Below, one piece after another: positions 1 to 8,959 of a stretch of 64,000 nucleotides of DNA. Position 1 is the stretch's first letter, and each line of letters starts with the position of its first letter. The notes below the pieces were generated by a model. The model saw only the letters and a program-made list of their open reading frames with translations. It did no database searches and was not told where the DNA came from. The position numbers and the translations under genes were made by a program. Source of the DNA: Mycolicibacterium frederiksbergense (GTDB lineage: Bacteria; Actinomycetota; Actinomycetes; Mycobacteriales; Mycobacteriaceae); NCBI RefSeq assembly GCF_012223425.1, contig NZ_CP038799.1, forward strand, positions 5,812,249 through 5,876,248, written 5' to 3'.

Positions 1-786
1 GTGACGCCACTTGTAGCGCTCGCGGCGCTCGATGGCGTGAGCCAACGTGTGCCCATAGTTCAGGATTTCGCGCAGCGCCGATTCCTTCTCGTCGGCTGCC
101 ACCACCTCGGCCTTGACGGCGATGGCACGGCGGATCAGTTCGGGCAGCACGGATCCCGACGGGTCCAGCGCGGCCTCCGGGTCGGCCTCGATGAGATCCA
201 GGATGACCGGGTCGGCGATGAAACCGGCCTTCACGATCTCGGCCATCCCGGCCACGATCTCGTTGCGCGGCAGTGTCTGCAGGGTGGCGAGGTCGACCAG
301 GACCGCCAGCGGCTGATGGAAGGCGCCGACCAGGTTCTTGCCCGCGTCGGTATTGATCCCGGTCTTGCCGCCGACAGCGGCGTCCACCATGCCCAGCAGC
401 GTGGTCGGGACGTGCACGATGTCGACGCCGCGCAGCCAGGTGGCCGCGGCGAACCCGGCGACGTCGGTTGCGGCACCGCCGCCGAGGCTGACGACGGCAT
501 CCTTGCGCCCGATACCGATCCGGCCCAGCACTTCCCAGATGAAGCCGACGACGGGAAGTTCCTTACCGGATTCAGCATCCGGGATCTCGATGCGGTGCGC
601 GTCGATCCCGTTGCCCGCCAGGTGTTCCCGGATGACCTCGGCGGTCTGGGCCAGGGTGGGTTGGTGCAGGATCGCCACCTTGTGGCGGCCGGCCAGCGTG
701 CGGCCGAGGTCCGCCAACAGCCCGGTGCCGATGATCACCGGGTACGGGCGGTCGACAAGTACGTCAACAGTCACGGGTTCACTCAT
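1..786 (-). CDS. aroB: 3-dehydroquinate synthase AroB (partial, C-terminus outside window)
   Basis: AroB converts DAHP to 3-dehydroquinate, the second step of the cytoplasmic shikimate pathway, using NAD and a divalent metal. The 262 codons present read from MSEPVTVDVL and contain the glycine-rich NAD motif GGGAATDVAGF (about residue 101), the substrate loop DAAVGGKTGIN and the metal-site motif NYGHTLAHAIE near the window edge. About 100 C-terminal residues are missing compared with the usual 360. The ATG at 786 overlaps the end of aroK by 8 bases, so the two are probably translationally coupled in an aroC-aroK-aroB order. Confidence 0.97.
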   Translation of the reverse strand, partial: MSEPVTVDVLVDRPYPVIIGTGLLADLGRTLAGRHKVAILHQPTLAQTAEVIREHLAGNGIDAHRIEIPDAESGKELPVVGFIWEVLGRIGIGRKDAVVSLGGGAATDVAGFAAATWLRGVDIVHVPTTLLGMVDAAVGGKTGINTDAGKNLVGAFHQPLAVLVDLATLQTLPRNEIVAGMAEIVKAGFIADPVILDLIEADPEAALDPSGSVLPELIRRAIAVKAEVVAADEKESALREILNYGHTLAHAIERRERYKWRH

Positions 787-1414
787 TGCGCGCCTCTGCT
801 CGTCGGGCCAGCGCCGCCGGAGTGGGCGGGGCCTCGGTGGTGGGTGCCGGATCAAGGACGGTGGGTCCGCGCCGCCAGGCCGGTCTGCGCCGCCGCCGCG
901 GCCGGGCAGGGCCACACCCAGACAGCCGGCCGACGATATGGCGTACCACCGCGCCGGGATTGCGCCGGTTGGTGTTCACCCGCATGGTGGCGACCTCGCG
1001 GAACAACGGTTCCCGCTGCTTCATCAGGGCACGGTACTTCGCCGCCGGGTCATCGCCGGCGAGCAGCGGTCGGGCGCTGCCGGTGGTCCGCCGAACACCT
1101 TCTGCGGCACTGATTTCCAGATAGATCACGGTGTGACCCTTGAGCGCTTCGCGCACCTCCGGTGTGGTCACCGCACCACCGCCGAGAGACACCACACCCT
1201 CGTGTTCGTCCAGCGCAGCGCGCACCACGTCGGCCTCGATCTGACGGAACTGCGGCTCGCCGTCGGTGAAGATCTCGGCGATGCTGCGACCGGTGGTCTC
1301 GACGATCTTGGCGTCGGTGTCCAGCAGCGGCACGCCCAGCGCCTTGGCCAACCGGCGGCCGATGGTGGACTTGCCGGAACCCGGCATGCCCACCAGTACC
1401 ACTTGGGGAGCCAT
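779..1414 (-). CDS. aroK: Shikimate kinase AroK with a long basic tail
   Basis: Phosphorylates shikimate at O3 with ATP. The N-terminal 165 residues are a standard kinase: Walker A GMPGSGKS at residues 9-16, the DTDAKI shikimate/Mg site, and the GGGAV loop near residue 78. The protein is 211 aa, about 35 longer than the M. tuberculosis enzyme as I recall it. The extra tail carries an arginine cluster (PRRRRRPAWRR) followed by a Pro/Ala/Thr stretch, probably disordered. The gene starts 3 bases after the aroC stop and overlaps the aroB start by 8 bases. Confidence 0.97.
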   Translation of the reverse strand: MAPQVVLVGMPGSGKSTIGRRLAKALGVPLLDTDAKIVETTGRSIAEIFTDGEPQFRQIEADVVRAALDEHEGVVSLGGGAVTTPEVREALKGHTVIYLEISAAEGVRRTTGSARPLLAGDDPAAKYRALMKQREPLFREVATMRVNTNRRNPGAVVRHIVGRLSGCGPARPRRRRRPAWRRGPTVLDPAPTTEAPPTPAALARRAEARNE

Positions 1415-1417
1415 CAG

Positions 1418-2632
1418 CTATCCCGAGGCCGTCGTGGACGGCTCGTGCTCGGCAACCGAGGCCAGGTAGCTCTCGACGTTTCTGCGGGTCTCGGCCAGCG
1501 AGTCACCACCGAACTTGAGCAGCGCGGCACGCGCGAGCACCAGGGCCACCATCGTCTCGACGACGACACCGGCGGCAGGAACCGCGCACACGTCGGAGCG
1601 TTGATGGATCGCCACGGCCTCCTCGCCGGTGGACATGTCGACGGTGGCCAGCGCGCGCGGCACCGTGGAGATCGGCTTCATCGCGGCGCGCACCCGCAGC
1701 GGCTGCCCGTTGGTCATGCCGCCCTCGAGGCCGCCGGCGCGGTTGGTGGAACGGGTGATGCCGTCCGGGCCCGGGTACATCTCGTCATGGGCGACGCTGC
1801 CGCGGCGGCGTGCCGTCTCGAAGCCGTCGCCGATTTCGACACCCTTGATGGCCTGGATACCCATCACCGCTGCGGCGAGCTGGCTGTCGAGTCGGTTGTC
1901 GCCGCTGGTGAAGGAGCCCAGTCCGATCGGCAGCCCGGTGACCACGACCTCGACGATGCCGCCGAGGGTGTCACCGTCCTTCTTGGCGGCTTCGATCTCG
2001 GCGATCATCAGCTGCTCGGCGTCCTTGTCGAAGGCACGTACCGGGCTGTCATCGATGGCGGTCAGGTCCTGCGGCTGCGGTGACGGGCCGTCGTAGGGCT
2101 TCGAGGCACCGATGGAGACGACGTGTGAGATCACCTCGACGCCGAGCGCCTGCTGCAGGAAGGCCCGGGCCACCGTGCCGGCGGCGACGCGGGCGGCGGT
2201 CTCGCGGGCGCTGGCGCGTTCCAGCACCGGACGGGCATCGTCGAAGCCGTACTTGAGCATCCCCGCGTAATCGGCGTGGCCGGGACGCGGACGGGTCAGC
2301 GGGGCGTTGCGGGCGGCATCGCCGTCGAGCCGGTCGGCGGGCACCGGGTCCGATGCCATCACGGTCTCCCACTTGGGCCATTCGGTGTTGCCGATCTCGA
2401 TGGCGATCGGTCCGCCCAGGGTGAGGCCGTGGCGCACGCCGCCCAGCACGGTCACCTGATCCTTCTCGAACTTCATCCGCGCACCGCGGCCGTAGCCGAG
2501 CCGGCGGCGCTGCAGCTGGACCGCGATGTCGTCGGAGGTGACGGACAAACCCGCAACCATGCCTTCGACCATCGCCACCAGGGCACGGCCGTGGGATTCA
2601 CCTGCGGTAGTCCATCGCAACACGGATGACAT
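1418..2632 (-). CDS. aroC: Chorismate synthase AroC (AroF in mycobacterial naming)
   Basis: Catalyses the last shikimate step, the 1,4-trans elimination of phosphate from EPSP to give chorismate, using reduced FMN. The 404-aa protein shows the family signatures GESHGRALVAMVEG at the N-terminus, RPRPGHADYAG near residue 115, RASARETAARVAAG and the C-terminal DVCAVPAAGVVVE. Length is normal. It is the first gene of the tight aroC-aroK-aroB group and is preceded by a 50-base gap after the prepilin peptidase gene. Confidence 0.97.
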   Translation of the reverse strand: MSSVLRWTTAGESHGRALVAMVEGMVAGLSVTSDDIAVQLQRRRLGYGRGARMKFEKDQVTVLGGVRHGLTLGGPIAIEIGNTEWPKWETVMASDPVPADRLDGDAARNAPLTRPRPGHADYAGMLKYGFDDARPVLERASARETAARVAAGTVARAFLQQALGVEVISHVVSIGASKPYDGPSPQPQDLTAIDDSPVRAFDKDAEQLMIAEIEAAKKDGDTLGGIVEVVVTGLPIGLGSFTSGDNRLDSQLAAAVMGIQAIKGVEIGDGFETARRRGSVAHDEMYPGPDGITRSTNRAGGLEGGMTNGQPLRVRAAMKPISTVPRALATVDMSTGEEAVAIHQRSDVCAVPAAGVVVETMVALVLARAALLKFGGDSLAETRRNVESYLASVAEHEPSTTASG

Positions 2633-2682
2633 TCTCCCATGCGGTCATCTGTGCGACCGAATCCGTCAACCTGTGCTCTGCA

Positions 2683-3111
2683 CTACCACCACGCCAGGGC
2701 GACCGATGCGGCGCTGGCCGCACACATCGACGGGCCGTGCGGCACCGCCGATCCGCCCCGCAGCACCACGACGACGATTCCGGCCAGCGCGGTCAGCAGC
2801 ACCGCGCCGAGCGCGCCGAGCAGCCACACCTCCGGCCCGAACGCCCCGGTCAGCCCGCCCAGCCCGATGGCGAGTTTCACATCCCCGGCGCCGAGCGCGG
2901 CCGGATCGATCAGGTGCACCACCAGATAAAGCAGGCTGAGGGCCAGGGCGCCGAGCACGGCGGGCATCCCCCGGCCCGCCGACACGGCCGCCGCGAGGAC
3001 GAGCGCCGCGCCGGGCAGGGTCAGCACGTTCGGCAGGCGACGGTGCCGTAGGTCGTGCGCGCTCAGTGCGATCAGCCACCCGACAACCAACCCGGCCGTG
3101 CCAGCCCCCAT
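2683..3111 (-). CDS. Type IV prepilin peptidase-like protein (A24 family, minimal)
   Basis: A 142-aa polytopic membrane protein that matches the catalytic half of A24 aspartic prepilin peptidases. The first aspartate is in SAHDLRHRRLPN (near residue 19) and the second in the hallmark GxGD motif, GAGDVKLA. There is no N-terminal methyltransferase domain, as in other actinobacterial short forms (Rv2551c type). It would process type IV pilin-like precursors or Flp/Tad pilins at the membrane, but no pilin gene is visible nearby. It lies between aroE and aroC, so it is probably cotranscribed with housekeeping genes. No good Shine-Dalgarno precedes the ATG. Confidence 0.85.
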   Translation of the reverse strand: MGAGTAGLVVGWLIALSAHDLRHRRLPNVLTLPGAALVLAAAVSAGRGMPAVLGALALSLLYLVVHLIDPAALGAGDVKLAIGLGGLTGAFGPEVWLLGALGAVLLTALAGIVVVVLRGGSAVPHGPSMCAASAASVALAWW

Positions 3112-3120
3112 GGATCAAGG

Positions 3121-3948
3121 CTAGGACCCCGGCAGTGCCCGCCTCATCACCTCTTTGGGCGCCGGCATCCCGGTGAATTGTTCGACCTGCGCCACGGCCT
3201 GGTGCAGCAGCATGGCCAGCCCGCTGATCACCCGGCCGCCACGGGCCTGCACCGCGGCGGCCAGCGGGGTGGGCCAGGGGTCGTAGATCGCGTCCAGCAG
3301 CACCGGCACGTTCTCGATGGTGTGGGCGTAGCCGGCCGCGATGTCGGCGGGCAGGGTGTTGACCGCGACGTCCACATCGACCGGAGTGCCGAGTTCGACC
3401 CACCGGATGCCCACACCGAGCGGTTCGGCAAGCGCGACCAGCGGTTGTGCTCGCTCCGGATTACGGGCCAGCACCGCGACCTCGGTGACGCCGAGGCTCG
3501 CCAGGCCCGCCACCGCGGCCGGGGCCGTACCACCCGAGCCGAGCACCGCGGCGCGGCGACCCCGCTGTGTGTGTTTCCCGTCGCTTCGCTCGCCCAGGTC
3601 CTTCAGCGCGCCGATGACCCCGTCGATATCGGTGTTGTCGGCCCGCCAGCCCGTCGCGGTGCGCACCAGCGTGTTCGCCGAGCCCACCAGCGTGGCGCGG
3701 GCCGTCCGCTCGGAGGCCACCGCCAGCGCGGCGAACTTGTTGGGCATGGTGACCGAGAGGCCGACCCATTCCGGTCCCAGCCCGGCCACCAGTGCCGGCA
3801 GCTGCTCGGCCGTGCACTCGATGCGGTCATAGGTCCACGACGTCAGACCCAGTTCCCGGTACGCGGCCAGGTGGATGTCCGGCGAGCGGGAATGCGAGAT
3901 CGGCGAGCCCAGTACCGCTGCGCGCCTACCGGGCACTGTCGAGAACAC
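3121..3948 (-). CDS. aroE: Shikimate dehydrogenase AroE
   Basis: NADP-dependent reduction of 3-dehydroshikimate to shikimate. The product of 275 aa shows the substrate motif LGSPISHSRSPDIH at the N-terminus, VTMPNK with its catalytic lysine, NTDIDGV, and the nucleotide-binding loop GSGGTAPAA. I chose GTG at 3948 because AGGAA lies 5 bases upstream; a second GTG at 3936 has no ribosome site. The start overlaps the mltG end by 23 bases. The loop between the two domains holds an extra ERSDGKHTQR encoded by a short DNA repeat that recurs in the window. Confidence 0.95.
   Translation of the reverse strand: MFSTVPGRRAAVLGSPISHSRSPDIHLAAYRELGLTSWTYDRIECTAEQLPALVAGLGPEWVGLSVTMPNKFAALAVASERTARATLVGSANTLVRTATGWRADNTDIDGVIGALKDLGERSDGKHTQRGRRAAVLGSGGTAPAAVAGLASLGVTEVAVLARNPERAQPLVALAEPLGVGIRWVELGTPVDVDVAVNTLPADIAAGYAHTIENVPVLLDAIYDPWPTPLAAAVQARGGRVISGLAMLLHQAVAQVEQFTGMPAPKEVMRRALPGS
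3574..3594. repeat. Short interspersed repeat copy 1 (inside aroE)
   Basis: A 21-base string (TTTCCCGTCG followed by CTTCGCTCGCC on the plus strand) that is repeated with one mismatch at 16998-17018. The 14-base part at 3581-3594 recurs as its exact reverse complement at 49314-49327. On the coding strand it specifies ERSDGK in a linker of AroE. Confidence 0.7.
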
Positions 3949-5170
3949 CGTTGTTCCTGGCCAGTTCGATGCTCGCCAGGTGCTGCTCATAGTCGCGGGT
4001 GAACAGGGTCGTGCCCTGCATGTCGATGGTGACGAAGTACAGCCAGTCCCCCGGCTCCGGATTCTCGGCCGCCGCCAGCGCGGGTTGGCCCGGCGAACAG
4101 ATCGGCGTCTTCGGAAGGCCGAGAGAGGCATAGGTGTTCCACGGTGTCACCCGGGCTCGATCGCCGTCGGTGGTGGCGATCTCGGTGCGGTCCAGGGAGT
4201 AGTTCACCGTGGAGTCGAATTCCAGCTTGCGGTTCTCGGCGAGCCGGTTGAAGATCACCCGCGCCACCTTGGAGAAGTCCTGGGGCTTGGACTCCCGCTG
4301 CACCAGCGAGGCGACGATCAGGATCTCGTACGGCGACAACTGGGTGGTCTCGGCGGCGGCGAGCAAGCCGTTGGCCTCGTACTGTGCGGTGCTCGCTCCG
4401 ATCAGGCTGGCCAGGATCTCCTCGGCCGAACCCGACGGATTGACGTTCCAGCTGCCCGGCGCGATCAGGCCCTCCAGCCGCCGGTGATCGCTACCCATCT
4501 CGGTCACCCCGGAGTTCGCCCAACTGGGCACCGACAGTGCCGCCAGGTCGGCGGTACCGGCGGCCTGCTTGAGATCGTCGGCGGAGACACAGTCCCGGGT
4601 GCCGTCGAGGTCGACGCAGGAGGCGTCCGCGATGAGCGAGAGGATGCCCTTGGTGACGGCATTGGTCTTGACGTCGGCGACGTCGTCGAGCTGGCGGCCC
4701 TCGGGGATGACCATCTGACCGACGCGGTTTTCCGGATCGGCGAGCTTCTGCACGGCGCTGGACACCGGGATCTCGGTGCGCAGCTTGTAGAAACCGGGCT
4801 GGATGGCCGCGATCGCCGGATTGGTGGCGGCAGCCTCCACGAATGCCTTCGACGAGGAGACCACGTTCTGTTCCTGCAGCGTCTGCCCGATCGCGGTGGT
4901 CGAGTCCCCGCTGTGCACCTCGACGACGACATCGGCGGTGCCTTCGCCGGCGAAATCGCTGGTGCCGCCGAACAGGCCGTGCCACATCTTGGAGCCGACG
5001 AACACCACCCCGATGACGACGACGACGAGCGTCACCAGCGCGGCGACCGAGAACACCCGGCGACGCCGTGCGGTACGTCGTTCCTGCGCCCGGGCGGCGC
5101 GGCTGAGCCGGCGGCGCGGTGGCCCGACCGCCTGCGGTTCGCTGCGCTCGGGACTCCAGTGATCACTCAT
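3926..5170 (-). CDS. mltG: Endolytic murein transglycosylase MltG
   Basis: Membrane-anchored YceG-family enzyme that cleaves nascent glycan strands and is thought to set their length. The product has 414 aa: a basic cytoplasmic N-terminus (about 50 residues), one transmembrane helix (VFSVAALVTLVVVVIGVVFV), and a periplasmic domain with LIVASLVQRE, whose Glu is the predicted catalytic acid, and FNRL. The ATG at 5170 sits 6 bases after AAGGG and overlaps the ruvX stop by 8 bases; an upstream TTG at 5176 is less likely. The gene is in the ruvX-mltG-aroE chain seen in other actinobacteria. Confidence 0.95.
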   Translation of the reverse strand: MSDHWSPERSEPQAVGPPRRRLSRAARAQERRTARRRRVFSVAALVTLVVVVIGVVFVGSKMWHGLFGGTSDFAGEGTADVVVEVHSGDSTTAIGQTLQEQNVVSSSKAFVEAAATNPAIAAIQPGFYKLRTEIPVSSAVQKLADPENRVGQMVIPEGRQLDDVADVKTNAVTKGILSLIADASCVDLDGTRDCVSADDLKQAAGTADLAALSVPSWANSGVTEMGSDHRRLEGLIAPGSWNVNPSGSAEEILASLIGASTAQYEANGLLAAAETTQLSPYEILIVASLVQRESKPQDFSKVARVIFNRLAENRKLEFDSTVNYSLDRTEIATTDGDRARVTPWNTYASLGLPKTPICSPGQPALAAAENPEPGDWLYFVTIDMQGTTLFTRDYEQHLASIELARNNGVLDSAR

Positions 5171-5657
5171 CAACAACCCTTAATGCGGACCGGCGCTGGT
5201 CCAACCAGTTCTGCAGAATGCCCACTGCGGCAACCTGATCGACCATGACCCGCTGATTCTTGGCGCGTACCCCTGCTTCGCGCAGCGACCGCTGGGCGGT
5301 CACCGTGGTCAGCCGCTCGTCGGCCAGCCGCACCGGTGTCGGTGCGATCCGGGCCGCCAGGGCATCGGCCAATTCGACGGCGTCCTGTGCTGAGGAACCC
5401 GAACGGTTCGCCAGCGTGCGCGGCAGGCCGACGACGACCTCGACCGCTTCCCACTCTTGCGCGAGCCTTACCAGCCTGCGCAGGTGACGGCCCGATCTGT
5501 CCCGCTGCACGGTCTCCAGCGGGGTGGCCAGAATGCCGTCGGGGTCGCTTCCAGCGACCCCGATACGGACGGTGCCGACGTCGATGCCGAGCCGGCGACC
5601 CGGTCCCGGGTCATCGGGACCCGGCCTGTCCGGCAGGCGGTCGACCTCGGCACTCAC
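5163..5657 (-). CDS. ruvX: RuvX/YqgF-family RNase H-fold nuclease (putative Holliday junction resolvase)
   Basis: A 164-aa RNase H-fold protein. The first acidic motif is in LGIDVGTVRIGVAGSD (near residue 24), the glutamate is in RLADERLTT, and the last aspartate is in MVDQVAAVGIL. Family members act in 16S rRNA 5'-end maturation in some bacteria and have been proposed as Holliday junction resolvases. The first ~20 residues (PDRPGPDDPGPGR) are Pro/Asp/Gly-rich and probably disordered. GTG start at 5657, five bases after the alaS stop, with GGAG upstream. Confidence 0.93.
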   Translation of the reverse strand: MSAEVDRLPDRPGPDDPGPGRRLGIDVGTVRIGVAGSDPDGILATPLETVQRDRSGRHLRRLVRLAQEWEAVEVVVGLPRTLANRSGSSAQDAVELADALAARIAPTPVRLADERLTTVTAQRSLREAGVRAKNQRVMVDQVAAVGILQNWLDQRRSALRVVDE

Positions 5658-5662
5658 TGTGG

Positions 5663-8353
5663 CTAGCTCCGGGAGATCTCTGCGTGCAGCGCGGCCAATG
5701 CCGCGTCGATACCCGCCGCCCCCTTACCGGACCCCTGGGCCAGATCAGCCTTGCCACCCCCGCGGCCGTTGACGGCCGCGCCCAACGTCTTCACCAGGTC
5801 ATTGGCGCTCAGACCGAGGTCCTGCGCCGCGGGATTGACCGCGACCACGAAGGGCACCGCGTCATCCTCGCCCTCAGCGATGAGCGCCACCACGCCGGCC
5901 TCGGAACCGAGCTTCCCGCGGATGTCACCGACCAGGCTGCGCAGATCTGCAGCGGTGATTCCACCGGCCATGCGCTGAGCCACGAGACGCACCTTACCGA
6001 CAAGCTCCGCCCCGGCGGCCGCATTTGCGGCCGCGGCGCGCGCGTTTGCCAGCCGAGCCTTGTCCAGTTCCTTTTCCGCGGCCCGCAGCCGTTCCACGAG
6101 GTTGGCCACGCGTGCCGGCACCTCCTCAGAGGGCACCTTCAGCGAGGACGCCAGCCCGGCCATCAGCGCGCGCTCCTTGGACAGGTGGCGGAACGACTCC
6201 AGGCCGACGTAGGCCTCGACCCGGCGTACACCGGACCCCACCGAGGATTCGCCGAGCACGGTGACCGGTCCGATCTGCGCCGAGCTGCGCACGTGTGTGC
6301 CACCGCACAGTTCCAGGGAGAACGGTCCGCCGATCTCGACCACCCGGACCTCGTCGGGGTAGTTCTCGCCGAACAGCGCCATCGCGCCCATCGCCTTGGC
6401 CTGATCCAGCCCGGTATTGAAGGTGTTCACCGCGAAGTCGGCCTGCACCGCTTGGTTGGCGACCTCTTCGATCTGCGCGCGCTGCTCGTCGGACAGCGAG
6501 CCCTGCCAGTTGAAGTCGAAGCGCAGGTAGCCCGGCCGGTTCAGCGAACCGGCCTGAACCGCGTTGGGGCCCAGTACCTCCCGCAGTGCGGCGTGCACCA
6601 TGTGGGTGCCGGAATGGCCCTGCGTCGCGCCGTGTCGCCACTTCTCGTCGACGGTGGCGGTGATGGTGTCACCCTCCACGAACTCCCCGGACTCCACCGA
6701 GACACGATGCGCCCACAGGGTTTTCGCGATCTTCTGCACATCGGTGACCGCGGCCTTGGCGGTCTCCGACGCGCCGGTGCCGGTGATGAAACCCTCATCG
6801 GCGATCTGCCCGCCGGATTCGGCGTAGAACGGCGTGCGGTCCAGGATCAACTCGACCTGCTGGCCCTGGGTGCCTTCGTGGGACACCACGGGAACCCGCT
6901 TGCCGTCGACAAAGATACCGAGAATGCGTGCCTGCGAGCTCAACTCGTCGAAACCGGTGAATTCGGTGGGCCCGCCGTCGACGAGCTCGCGGTAGGCGGA
7001 CAGGTCCGTGTGAGCCTGCTTGCGGGCGGCCGCGTCGGCCTTGGCGCGCTGGCGCTGTTCGGCCATCAGACCGCGGAAGCCCTCTTCGTCGACCGTCAGG
7101 CCGGCCTCGGCGGCCATTTCCAGGGTCAGATCGATCGGGAAACCGTAGGTGTCGTGCAGCGTGAAGGCGTCATTGCCGGACAGCGTCGACTTCCCGGCGG
7201 CGCGGGTCGCGCCCGCGGCATCCTCGAACAGCCGCGAACCCGAGAGCAGCGTGCGGTTGAACGCCGTCTCCTCGGCGACCGCGATGCGGCTGATCCGGTC
7301 GAAATCGGTGACCAGTTCCGGGTAGGACGGTCCCATCTCGTCACGCACGGTCGTCATCAGCTCGGCCATGATGGGACGTTCCACACCGAGCAGGCGGGCC
7401 GCGCGGATGATGCGGCGCAACAGCCGGCGCAGCACGTAGCCGCGACCCTCGTTACCGGGGGTGACACCGTCGCCGATGATGATCGCCGCGGTGCGGCTGT
7501 GGTCGCCGATGATGCGGTAGCGCACATCGTCGGTGTGGTTGCCCTGCCCGTATCCGCGGGGCGCGATGCCGGCGACCAGGTCGATGACGGGGCGCACCAG
7601 GTCGGTCTCGTAGACGTTGTCCACGTCCTGCAGCAGACAGGCGATGCGCTCGACACCCATGCCGGTGTCGATGTTCTTGCGCGGCAGCGGCCCGAGGATC
7701 TCGAAGTCGTCCTTGCTGGTGCCGTCGCCGCGCTCGTTCTGCATGAAGACGAGATTCCAGATCTCGATGTAGCGGTCCTCGTTGGCCTCGGGGCCGCCGT
7801 CGATGCCGTACTCCGGGCCGCGGTCGTAGTAGATCTCCGAGCACGGGCCGCACGGGCCGGGGATGCCCATCGACCAGTAGTTGTCGGCCATCCCGCGGCG
7901 CTGGATGCGCTCGAGCGGCAGTCCGGCCACTTCCTGCCACAGCGCGATGGCCTCGTCGTCATCGAGATAGACGGTGGCCCAGAGCTTTTCCGGATCGAAT
8001 CCGTAGCCGCCCTGGTCCTGCGGGTTGGTCAGCAAGGTCCAGGCCAGTTCGATGGCGCGCTTCTTGAAGTAGTCGCCGAAGCTGAAGTTGCCGGCCATCT
8101 GGAAGAAGGTGTTGTGCCGGGTGGTGATTCCGACTTCTTCGATGTCCGGGGTGCGGATGCATTTCTGCACGCTGACGGCGGTGTCGTAGGGCGGGGTGCG
8201 CGCGCCGAGGAAGAACGGCACGAACTGCACCATGCCGGCGTTGACGAACAGCAGGTTCGGGTCGTCGAGGATCACCGAGGCGCTGGGCACCTCCGTGTGT
8301 CCCGCCTTCACGAAATGATCGAGGAAGCGTTTCCTGATCTCGTGTGTCTGCAC
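5663..8353 (-). CDS. alaS: Alanyl-tRNA synthetase
   Basis: Charges tRNA-Ala. The 896-aa class II synthetase begins VQTHEIRKRFLDHFVKAGH. It has the catalytic core (HNTFFQMAGNFSFGDYFKK), the editing domain with HSGTHMVHAAL and CGGTHV zinc ligands near residues 560-670, and a C-terminal coiled-coil/DHHA1 part with the glycine-rich segment VNGRGGGKADLAQGSG. I prefer the GTG at 8353, which has AAAGGA 9 bases upstream, over a TTG 21 bases earlier that has no ribosome site. It precedes ruvX by 5 bases and probably shares its transcript. Confidence 0.97.
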   Translation of the reverse strand: MQTHEIRKRFLDHFVKAGHTEVPSASVILDDPNLLFVNAGMVQFVPFFLGARTPPYDTAVSVQKCIRTPDIEEVGITTRHNTFFQMAGNFSFGDYFKKRAIELAWTLLTNPQDQGGYGFDPEKLWATVYLDDDEAIALWQEVAGLPLERIQRRGMADNYWSMGIPGPCGPCSEIYYDRGPEYGIDGGPEANEDRYIEIWNLVFMQNERGDGTSKDDFEILGPLPRKNIDTGMGVERIACLLQDVDNVYETDLVRPVIDLVAGIAPRGYGQGNHTDDVRYRIIGDHSRTAAIIIGDGVTPGNEGRGYVLRRLLRRIIRAARLLGVERPIMAELMTTVRDEMGPSYPELVTDFDRISRIAVAEETAFNRTLLSGSRLFEDAAGATRAAGKSTLSGNDAFTLHDTYGFPIDLTLEMAAEAGLTVDEEGFRGLMAEQRQRAKADAAARKQAHTDLSAYRELVDGGPTEFTGFDELSSQARILGIFVDGKRVPVVSHEGTQGQQVELILDRTPFYAESGGQIADEGFITGTGASETAKAAVTDVQKIAKTLWAHRVSVESGEFVEGDTITATVDEKWRHGATQGHSGTHMVHAALREVLGPNAVQAGSLNRPGYLRFDFNWQGSLSDEQRAQIEEVANQAVQADFAVNTFNTGLDQAKAMGAMALFGENYPDEVRVVEIGGPFSLELCGGTHVRSSAQIGPVTVLGESSVGSGVRRVEAYVGLESFRHLSKERALMAGLASSLKVPSEEVPARVANLVERLRAAEKELDKARLANARAAAANAAAGAELVGKVRLVAQRMAGGITAADLRSLVGDIRGKLGSEAGVVALIAEGEDDAVPFVVAVNPAAQDLGLSANDLVKTLGAAVNGRGGGKADLAQGSGKGAAGIDAALAALHAEISRS

Positions 8354-8427
8354 GTGCTGCTGTCCTTTGGTCAACCTGCGATTACTTCGACCGCACCACA
8401 GTACCGTTTGGTGACCGGTCGGAATCT

Positions 8428-8829
8428 TCAGCCCGACACGAAGCTCAACCGCACCGATCGTCGCGGGTTGTCCCTGTTCAGGTCCACCAGCACGATGCTC
8501 TGCCAGGTGCCCAACAACGGCTCTCCGGCACCGACCGGGACCGTCACCGACGGGGAGACCAGACCCGGCAGCACGTGATCGGCGCCGTGACCGGGTGAGC
8601 CGTGCGCGTGCCGGTACCGGTCATCGCGCGGGAGCAACCGCTCCAGAGCGTCCAACAGGTCGTCATCGGAGCCTGCACCGGTCTCGATGATCGCGACACC
8701 GGCGGTCGCGTGCGGCACGAAGACATTGCAGAGGCCATCTGCCTTGGTCGCGCAGAACTCGCGCACCTGCGCGGTCAGGTCGATGATCCGGCGACGCGAC
8801 GTGTCCAGTTCGAGCACTTCGGTGTTCAC
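8428..8829 (-). CDS. YjbQ/UPF0047 family protein
   Basis: A 133-aa single-domain protein of the YjbQ family (Rv2556c type). The conserved C-terminal motif HGSPGHGADHVLPGLVSPSVTVPV, with likely metal-binding histidines, and the final LGTWQSIVLVDLNRDNPRR are visible. Some members can replace thiamine phosphate synthase weakly; the physiological role is not settled. The GTG start at 8829 lies 7 bases after TAGGCT on the minus strand, which fits a leaderless promoter, although AGG at a usual distance is also present. Confidence 0.88.
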   Translation of the reverse strand: MNTEVLELDTSRRRIIDLTAQVREFCATKADGLCNVFVPHATAGVAIIETGAGSDDDLLDALERLLPRDDRYRHAHGSPGHGADHVLPGLVSPSVTVPVGAGEPLLGTWQSIVLVDLNRDNPRRSVRLSFVSG

Positions 8830-8959
8830 GTTGCCAGCCTACGAGCCGGCCTGCTGATGTGCGCCGGCCAAAGCCATTGTGCGGGGCGGCCGCCGGGAGG
8901 ACAGTTGAGGTGACCGGTGGCGCCGGCGGGGCGCTGCCCTGGAGCAAAGGAGGTGGACC

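Noticed and set aside
1..1113. A long plus-strand open frame across aroB and aroK
   Set aside because: It is the complementary frame of two clearly conserved genes in GC-rich DNA and has no domain or ribosome site. Similar long antisense frames opposite alaS, aroC, aspS, amidohydrolase and hisS were left out for the same reason.
5171..5176. TTG at 5176 as start of mltG
   Set aside because: The ATG at 5170 has AAGGG at the right distance and the usual 8-base overlap with ruvX.
8354..8374. TTG at 8374 as start of alaS
   Set aside because: It has no ribosome site and adds residues absent from other AlaS proteins; GTG at 8353 has AAAGGA.
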